A stretch of DNA of 10,137 bases from Nitrosomonadales bacterium. GTDB taxonomy: Bacteria > Pseudomonadota > Gammaproteobacteria > Burkholderiales > Nitrosomonadaceae. The notes under the pieces are model-generated. The model was not told the origin of the DNA. It saw only the letters and a list, made by a program, of their open reading frames with translations, and made no database searches. Within the stretch, counting starts at the first letter, position 1. The number at the start of each line of letters is the position of its first letter. Below, in pieces: positions 6,311-10,137 of the stretch. Position numbers and translations under genes: made by a program. Where the stretch lies: the NCBI GenBank assembly GCA_004525885.1, contig SPBV01000053.1, positions 1-10,137 of the forward strand, in the 5' to 3' direction.

Positions 6311-6316
6311 ATAAAC

Positions 6317-8233
6317 TTGCCAGTTGTTCGCCTGCCGGATGGTTCGGAGCGTAAATTTGATCAGCCAGTGACTGTAATGGATGTTGCAGCGTCTATTGGT
6401 GCTGGACTAGCACGTGCAGCGTTAGCAGGCAGAATAAACGGTAAGTTGGTGGATACATCTAGCCGTATTGAAGTCGATGGAGATCTTTCTATCGTGACTG
6501 AGAAAGATACGGAAGGACTAGAAATTATTCGTCATTCTAGCGCACATTTACTGGCACATGCGGTAAAAGAACTATTCCCGGATTCTCAAGTTACTATCGG
6601 ACCGATAATCGAAAACGGATTTTACTACGATTTTTCTTACAAACGTCCTTTCACTCTGGATGATCTGGAAGCAATCGAAAAACGCATGTCTGAAATTAGT
6701 AAACGCAATTTACAAGTAGAACGCAAAATTTGGGAACGGTCTGAGGCAATTAAATTTTTTAGGAACCAGAATGAGCACTACAAAGCACAGATCATCGAAG
6801 CTATTCCAGGCGATGAAGATGTGTCGCTCTATTCTCAGGGAAGTTTTACTGATCTTTGCCGTGGCCCACATGTCCCAGTCACTTCCAGACTTAAGGTATT
6901 TAAATTGATGAAGGTAGCAGGTGCTTATTGGAGAGGAGATTCTCACAATGAAATGCTACAGAGAATTTATGGTACAGCTTGGGTTAGAAAAGAGGATCAG
7001 GATGCCTACCTTCTCCGTCTTGAAGAAGCTGAAAAAAGAGATCACCGCAAACTTGGTAAGCAATTGGGTTTATATCATATTCAGGAGGAAGCTCCTGGTA
7101 TGGTATTTTGGCATCCAAATGGCTGGATTATATGGCAGCAGGTAGAGCAGTATATGCGGGAGGTGTTCCAAGAAAATTCCTATCAAGAAATTAGGACGCC
7201 TCAAGTACTTGACAAGGCCTTATGGGAACGCTCTGGACATTGGGAAAATTTTCGTGAAAATATGTTCACTACACATTCGGAAGAACGTAATTTTGCAATT
7301 AAACCAATGAATTGCCCTGGCCATGTCCAAGTGTTTAACCAAGGACTAAAAAGTTATCGTGATTTGCCATTGCGACTAGCAGAATTTGGCTCATGTCATC
7401 GTAACGAACCTTCGGGCGCATTACACGGTCTCATGCGGGTACGGACATTCACCCAAGACGATGCACATATTTTCTGTACTGTAGCCCAAGTACAAGATGA
7501 AGTGGTAAATTTTATTGACCTGTTGCAGAAAGTTTACACTGACTTTGGTTTTAATGAAATTCTGGTGAAACTGTCAACACGCCCACAAATGCGCGTTGGT
7601 TCAGAGGAGCAATGGGATGAGGCAGAAACTGCTCTGGAATTAGCGTTAAAACACAAGCAGCTTAACTGGGAGTTACAATCAGGTGAAGGTGCTTTTTACG
7701 GGCCAAAAATAGACTTTTCTCTTAAAGATAGTATTGGGAGGGTTTGGCAATGCGGCACTCTCCAGCTTGACTTCTCTATGCCAGAAAGATTAGGTGCAGA
7801 GTTTGTTGCTGAAGATAACTCACGTCAAATCCCAGTTATGCTGCACCGTGCAATTTTAGGATCATTAGAACGCTTCATTGGTATTCTCATCGAGAACCAT
7901 GCTGGAGCCCTACCCTTGTGGCTCTCACCAAAGCAAGTGGTGGTTCTAAACATCTCTGAAGGACAGGCAGATTACGCTAAAAAAATAACGGAGGAACTCA
8001 AGTGCGGTGGCATTCGAGCACATGCAGACTTGAGAAATGAAAAGATAACCTATAAAATAAGAGAACATAGTTTACAAAAGCTACCCTACCAGATCATTGT
8101 GGGCTCCAAAGAGGTAGCAACTCAAACGGTGGCTGTGCGTACTCGGTCTGGTTTCGATCTTGGCCAGATGTCTCTTCAGGTATTGATTGAACGCCTTAAG
8201 GTAGAGATATCTACAAAGATAGGCGCGGTTTAA
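6317..8233 (+). CDS. thrS: Threonyl-tRNA synthetase
   Basis: ThrRS charges tRNA-Thr and edits mis-charged serine. At 638 residues it is full length. Domains: N-terminal TGS (1-61); editing domain with H73-x3-H77 and the C181-x3-H185 pair; class II catalytic core with motif 1 near 295-310, zinc ligands C333 (PMNCPGH), H384 (DDAHIFC) and H510 (MLHRAILG), motif 2 around FGSCHRNEPSG, motif 3 GSLERFIG; and a C-terminal anticodon-binding domain (about 535-638) including ADLRNEKITYKIREH. All key editing and zinc residues are present. The start is TTG with AAAGGA six bases upstream. A strong extended -10 lies close by, giving a short leader, so E. coli-style autoregulation through a tRNA-like operator seems unlikely here. 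infC begins 27 bases after the stop, the conserved order. Confidence 0.98.
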   Translation: MPVVRLPDGSERKFDQPVTVMDVAASIGAGLARAALAGRINGKLVDTSSRIEVDGDLSIVTEKDTEGLEIIRHSSAHLLAHAVKELFPDSQVTIGPIIENGFYYDFSYKRPFTLDDLEAIEKRMSEISKRNLQVERKIWERSEAIKFFRNQNEHYKAQIIEAIPGDEDVSLYSQGSFTDLCRGPHVPVTSRLKVFKLMKVAGAYWRGDSHNEMLQRIYGTAWVRKEDQDAYLLRLEEAEKRDHRKLGKQLGLYHIQEEAPGMVFWHPNGWIIWQQVEQYMREVFQENSYQEIRTPQVLDKALWERSGHWENFRENMFTTHSEERNFAIKPMNCPGHVQVFNQGLKSYRDLPLRLAEFGSCHRNEPSGALHGLMRVRTFTQDDAHIFCTVAQVQDEVVNFIDLLQKVYTDFGFNEILVKLSTRPQMRVGSEEQWDEAETALELALKHKQLNWELQSGEGAFYGPKIDFSLKDSIGRVWQCGTLQLDFSMPERLGAEFVAEDNSRQIPVMLHRAILGSLERFIGILIENHAGALPLWLSPKQVVVLNISEGQADYAKKITEELKCGGIRAHADLRNEKITYKIREHSLQKLPYQIIVGSKEVATQTVAVRTRSGFDLGQMSLQVLIERLKVEISTKIGAV

Positions 8234-8249
8234 TTTATTTAACAAACTC

Positions 8250-8254
8250 GGGGA
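8250..8254 (+). promoter_or_regulatory. Ribosome binding site GGGGA deciding the AUA start of infC
   Basis: GGGGA ends six bases before ATA 8261. It is the only good Shine-Dalgarno sequence in the 78 bases between the thrS stop and the first canonical start codon at 8312, which lies over 50 bases downstream and inside conserved IF3 sequence. Confidence 0.75.
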
Positions 8255-8260
8255 ACTACT

Positions 8261-8923
8261 ATAGCTCAGGAAAAAGCAGCGCATATCAATCATGAGATTA
8301 ATGCACCGGAAGTGCGGTTAATCGGTGTGGAAGGAGAGCAGATAGGTGTCGTTACTCTGGAAATCGCTATATCTTTGGCGAATGAGGCTGAGATAGATTT
8401 AGTTGAAATCGCCCCCACCGCCCAACCTCCAGTATGCCGTTTAATGGATTATGGTAAATTCCGTTATCAAGAAAGCAAAAAAAAACATGAGGCTAAGCTT
8501 AAGCAGAAACAAGTCCAAATTAAAGAAGTAAAATTCCGCCCGAATACAGACGAGGGTGACTACAATATCAAGCTTCGCAACTTGATTAGCTTCCTAGCTG
8601 ACGGAGATAAAGCTAAGGTTACACTCCGTTTCCGTGGACGTGAAATGGCGCATCAGGAATTTGGTATACGATTACTGGAGCGAATAAGAGATGACTTGGA
8701 GACTTATGCAATAGTAGAGCAGTTTCCGAGAATGGAAGGACGGCAAATGGTAATGGTTCTGTCACCCAAGAAAAAAGAGGTGAAGACGGCCAAGCCTAAA
8801 GAAATAAAACCGAGGGAACTTAAACCAAGTACGACAGAGAAAGATAGTGACACAACTCAGGATGCAGAAAGCTTGGAAACGAATATTACGATTGAAACCA
8901 AGACAAGGGCTGATAAGATTTAA
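8261..8923 (+). CDS. infC: Translation initiation factor IF-3, apparent AUA start
   Basis: IF3 binds the 30S subunit, keeps it apart from 50S and rejects wrong start codons and initiator tRNA. From ATA 8261 the product is 220 residues. The N-terminal domain has the HINxEI...EVRLIGVEGEQIG segment (8-29) and PPVCRLMDYGKF (56-67); a lysine-rich linker (72-90) leads to the C-terminal domain with KEVKFRP, DEGDY, TLRFRGREMAHQ and EGRQMVMVLSPKKK (ending near 172). A tail of about 48 charged residues follows, absent from the 180-residue E. coli protein. Between the in-frame TAA at 8240-8242 and GTG 8312 there is no ATG, GTG, TTG or CTG, yet this stretch encodes conserved IF3 sequence. ATA at 8261 has GGGGA six bases upstream. 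E. coli infC uses AUU for autoregulation, so AUA here probably serves the same purpose. ATC 8285 and ATT 8297 are poorer alternatives. Confidence 0.9.
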   Translation: MAQEKAAHINHEINAPEVRLIGVEGEQIGVVTLEIAISLANEAEIDLVEIAPTAQPPVCRLMDYGKFRYQESKKKHEAKLKQKQVQIKEVKFRPNTDEGDYNIKLRNLISFLADGDKAKVTLRFRGREMAHQEFGIRLLERIRDDLETYAIVEQFPRMEGRQMVMVLSPKKKEVKTAKPKEIKPRELKPSTTEKDSDTTQDAESLETNITIETKTRADKI

Positions 8924-9106
8924 AATTGAATTAGCGAAGTACCAAAAGTTGGTTTGTTATAGCGTAATAGAGTAGACAGCTGTAAGTCTAACAAAAACTA
9001 TACCTAATATAAAAATATATTAGAGAAAAAACAAGTGATGTCTAGGTTATAAAAGCTTTCCAGTTAGGAGGCACCTAGCGTCATATTAAAAAATAGGAGT
9101 TAAATT
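8924..9106 (+). promoter_or_regulatory. Structured leader between infC and rpmI, candidate bL20 control region
   Basis: This 183-base gap contains several inverted repeats: ACCAA/TTGGT (8941-8945, 8949-8953), TAGAC/GTCTA (8973-8977, 8986-8990), CTAATATA/TATATTAG with an AAAA loop (9004-9011, 9016-9023), and CTAGGT/ACCTAG (9042-9047, 9073-9078). The last encloses an AGGAGG (9066-9071) with no start codon behind it. rpmI has its own site at 9095-9099. In E. coli bL20 represses rpmI-rplT by binding mRNA in the equivalent place, so this may be a control region here. That is inference from position; I do not see a specific match to the 23S rRNA site. Confidence 0.35.
9004..9023 (+). repeat. Perfect 8-bp AT-rich hairpin in the rpmI leader
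   Basis: CTAATATA and TATATTAG are exact reverse complements around AAAA. No U-tract follows (GAGAAAAAAC), so it is not an intrinsic terminator. It may be one stem of the rpmI leader structure. Confidence 0.45.
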
Positions 9107-9304
9107 ATGCCCAAAATGAAGACTAAGCGGGGTGCCGCTAAGCGGTTTAAGGTAAGGGCTGACGGTAGCGTCAAGCGCTCGCATGCATTCAAACGCCATA
9201 TTCTCACGAAAAAAACTACCAAGAGTAAGCGCCAGTTGAGAGGTACAACCGAAGTTCATTATAGCAACCTAGCGTCTGTGCACGCTATGTTGCCCTACGC
9301 CTAA
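9107..9304 (+). CDS. rpmI: Large ribosomal subunit protein bL35
   Basis: This small, very basic 65-residue protein of the 50S subunit has exactly the E. coli bL35 length. It begins MPKMKTKRGAAKRFKV, carries the HILTKKTTKSKRQLR core (31-45) and ends in LPYA, all hallmarks of the family. ATG 9107 has AGGAG (9095-9099) seven bases upstream. Translation is likely tightly tied to rplT, whose ribosome site overlaps the rpmI stop codon. A long, structured 183-base gap separates it from infC, where control by bL20 would be expected. Nothing in the protein is unusual. Confidence 0.97.
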   Translation: MPKMKTKRGAAKRFKVRADGSVKRSHAFKRHILTKKTTKSKRQLRGTTEVHYSNLASVHAMLPYA

Positions 9305-9315
9305 GGAGAACTGTC

Positions 9316-9675
9316 ATGCCTAGAGTAAAACGTGGTGTAACAGCTCATGCCCGTCACAAGAAGGTGCTGAATCTAGCCAAGGGATACCGTGGGCGCCGTA
9401 AAAACGTTTATCGAATCGCCAAGGAAGCGGTGATGAAAGCAGGACAATATGCTTACCGCGACCGGCGCCAGAAAAAGCGCCAATTTCGTGCCCTTTGGAT
9501 CGCTCGTATTAATGCTGCTGCACGTGAATGTGGCCTATCCTACAGCGTCTTTATGAATGGGCTGAAGAAAGCTTCAATCGAGGTGGATCGTAAAGTGCTG
9601 GCTGATATTGCTGTCCTTGACAATCCAGCTTTCGTGAAATTAGTTGAACAAGCAAAAGCTAGCCTCGCTACATAG
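9316..9675 (+). CDS. rplT: Large ribosomal subunit protein bL20
   Basis: bL20 binds 23S rRNA early in 50S assembly, and in E. coli it also represses its own operon. The 119-residue protein compares with 118 in E. coli. The N-terminal basic extension starts MPRVKRGVTAHARHKK and includes AKGYRGRRKNVYRIAKEAV; the globular C-terminal part begins near residue 60 and contains LWIARINAAAR, MNGLKKASIEVDRKVLADIAV and a short alpha-helical end. The ATG at 9316 is preceded by AAGGAG (9303-9308), which overlaps the rpmI TAA, so the pair is almost certainly co-translated. A strong intrinsic terminator follows 27 bases after the stop. Confidence 0.97.
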   Translation: MPRVKRGVTAHARHKKVLNLAKGYRGRRKNVYRIAKEAVMKAGQYAYRDRRQKKRQFRALWIARINAAARECGLSYSVFMNGLKKASIEVDRKVLADIAVLDNPAFVKLVEQAKASLAT

Positions 9676-9683
9676 CTAGCTAT
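9672..9683 (+). repeat. 12-bp perfect palindrome over the rplT stop codon
   Basis: ATAGCTAGCTAT equals its own reverse complement and includes the TAG stop at 9673-9675. An overlapping repeat, AGCTAGC (9657-9663) with GCTAGCT (9675-9681), could form a hairpin spanning the end of rplT. CTAGCC (9659-9664) can also pair with GGCTAG (9703-9708), the 5' arm of the downstream terminator, so these repeats may compete with termination. Confidence 0.4.
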
Positions 9684-9702
9684 AGCGAAAAAATGTTCAG
9701 GA

Positions 9703-9734
9703 GGCTAGGGATAGAAACACCTTGGCCTTTTTTT
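9703..9734 (+). terminator. Intrinsic terminator or attenuator between rplT and pheS
   Basis: GGCTAGGG (9703-9710) pairs with CCTTGGCC (9720-9727): eight pairs, two of them G-U, around a nine-base loop, followed directly by seven Ts (9728-9734). Bases before the 5' arm can also pair into the T-run. This is the clearest intrinsic terminator in the window. It lies 46 bases before pheS, where E. coli has the pheST attenuator. No promoter with good spacing is visible between it and pheS, so pheS probably depends on read-through. Confidence 0.8.
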
Positions 9735-9736
9735 CT

Positions 9737-9746
9737 TGTACGTACA
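9737..9746 (+). repeat. 10-bp palindrome right after the terminator
   Basis: TGTACGTACA is a perfect palindrome three bases past the U-tract. Flanking TTC (9733-9735) and GAA (9747-9749) extend it to 13 pairs with one bulged T. It may be a DNA-binding site or part of the pheS leader fold. The role is unknown. Confidence 0.35.
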
Positions 9747-9780
9747 GAAGAGTTGGTAGCCAGTCCTACATTGTGTTCTC

Positions 9781-10137
9781 ATGAACAACCTAGAAAATCT
9801 TCTCAATGAAGCAACAAGCCTGTTCAATAGCATAGATAATACTATTGAACTTGAACATGCAAAGGCGCGCTATCTTGGTAAAAGTGGCGTATTAACTGAA
9901 ATGCTGAGGGGATTGGGGAAACTTTCCCCGGAAGAGCGCCCTGTTATGGGTGGCCAGATCAATAGGTTGAAGGAAATATTAGAAACAAAGATTAACTGCC
10001 GTCGTGAGTTAATTTTATTCAAAGAAATGGAAGCGCAATTAGCTGGAGAAGCGCTTGATGTGACTCTATCGGGACGCGGCTTGGGAATGGGTGGCTTGCA
10101 CCCTATAACACGAACCCTGGAGCGCATCGAATCACTA
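9781..10137 (+). CDS. pheS: Phenylalanyl-tRNA synthetase alpha subunit, N-terminal part (partial)
   Basis: PheS is the catalytic alpha subunit of the alpha2-beta2 enzyme that charges tRNA-Phe. The 119 visible codons cover the N-terminal tRNA-contacting coiled-coil (about 1-85, with YLGKSG at 31-36 and LSPEERP at 48-54) and the beginning of the catalytic core, GRGLGMGGLHPITRTLERIES (98-118). The frame is open to the window edge, so the gene is cut by the window rather than damaged. ATG 9781 matches the expected MNNLENLL-type start, but no Shine-Dalgarno sequence is visible, which is unusual for so highly expressed a gene. It follows rplT after 105 bases, with a terminator-like hairpin between, as in the E. 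coli pheST attenuator region. pheT should follow outside the window. Confidence 0.96.
   Translation, partial: MNNLENLLNEATSLFNSIDNTIELEHAKARYLGKSGVLTEMLRGLGKLSPEERPVMGGQINRLKEILETKINCRRELILFKEMEAQLAGEALDVTLSGRGLGMGGLHPITRTLERIESL

Larger units (their letters stand above)
6140..6316 (+). other. glmM-thrS intergenic region, probable rearrangement junction
   Basis: This 177-base AT-rich gap joins two conserved clusters that are not normally adjacent. No intrinsic terminator with a U-tract follows glmM. A TAAAAT followed by GCGCCC (6153-6164) resembles a -10 box with a GC-rich discriminator, as before stable RNA genes. GCCGACATG (6172-6180) then matches the first bases of some tRNA-Leu genes, but no tRNA follows. 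ATGCGCAT (6199-6206) is a perfect palindrome, and TTCTAGAT occurs twice (6210-6217 and 6248-6255). A good promoter for thrS lies at 6278-6286. Confidence 0.5.

Noticed and set aside
8312..8314. GTG 8312 as the infC start
   Set aside because: It has no ribosome site at proper distance and would remove conserved N-terminal IF3 residues encoded upstream in the same frame.
9722..9784. TTG frame with three Phe codons ending ATGA on the pheS start
   Set aside because: It has no ribosome site, and its start lies inside the terminator 3' arm; an ATGA overlap alone is common by chance.
9693..9809. A 38-codon ATG frame overlapping the pheS start, considered as a PheM-like leader peptide
   Set aside because: It has no ribosome site, only three Phe codons spread apart, and overlaps pheS out of frame instead of ending before the terminator.
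1..10137. Mobile elements, CRISPR arrays, rRNA or complete tRNA genes
   Set aside because: No transposase, integrase, terminal repeats, repeat-spacer units or complete tRNA cloverleaf was seen; the gaps are all under 225 bases.

Overview
The window is a run of bacterial housekeeping genes, all on the + strand. The proteins read most like Betaproteobacteria, and the gene order carB-greA-rlmE-ftsH-folP-glmM is typical of that class. GlmM carries the CAHGA form of the sugar-binding loop region, and FtsH has the HESGH zinc motif, both of which I associate with beta-proteobacterial homologues. Base composition is fairly AT-rich by eye, and AT-rich codons are common. A Nitrosomonadales-like organism (ammonia oxidiser type) is my best guess; this is recollection of family sequences, not a search result.

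Layout. 2-154: 3' end of carB (carbamoyl-phosphate synthase large subunit). 316-792: greA (transcript cleavage factor). 981-1016: an 11-codon minicistron whose stop overlaps the start of rlmE. 1013-1642: rlmE (23S rRNA 2'-O-methyltransferase). 1819-3729: ftsH (membrane AAA+ zinc protease, TTG start). 3858-4712: folP (dihydropteroate synthase). 4778-6139: glmM (phosphoglucosamine mutase, TTG start). 6317-8233: thrS (threonyl-tRNA synthetase, TTG start, with a consensus extended -10 promoter just upstream). 8261-8923: infC (IF3), which has no ATG/GTG/TTG/CTG able to make a whole protein and apparently starts at AUA. 9107-9304: rpmI (bL35). 9316-9675: rplT (bL20). 9703-9734: a strong intrinsic terminator. 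9781-10137: the first 119 codons of pheS, cut by the window edge. No gene-free stretch exceeds 300 bases.

The genes fall in two blocks. The first (rlmE-ftsH-folP-glmM) joins ribosome maturation, membrane proteolysis, folate and cell-wall precursor synthesis, as in E. coli and many proteobacteria. The second (thrS-infC-rpmI-rplT-pheS) is the classic translation cluster, in which IF3, bL20 and the Phe enzyme are each usually under feedback control. The join between them at 6140-6316 is not the beta-proteobacterial arrangement I expect (glmM-tpiA-secG-tRNA-nuo), so a rearrangement probably lies there. yhbY, often found divergent from rlmE, is also missing from the greA-rlmE gap.

I see no mobile element, CRISPR array, defence gene or novel multi-gene system. 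The points worth a second look are regulatory: the AUA start of infC and its long charged C-terminal tail, the minicistron coupled to rlmE, weaker minicistron candidates before folP and glmM, the structured leader before rpmI, and the terminator/attenuator before pheS.
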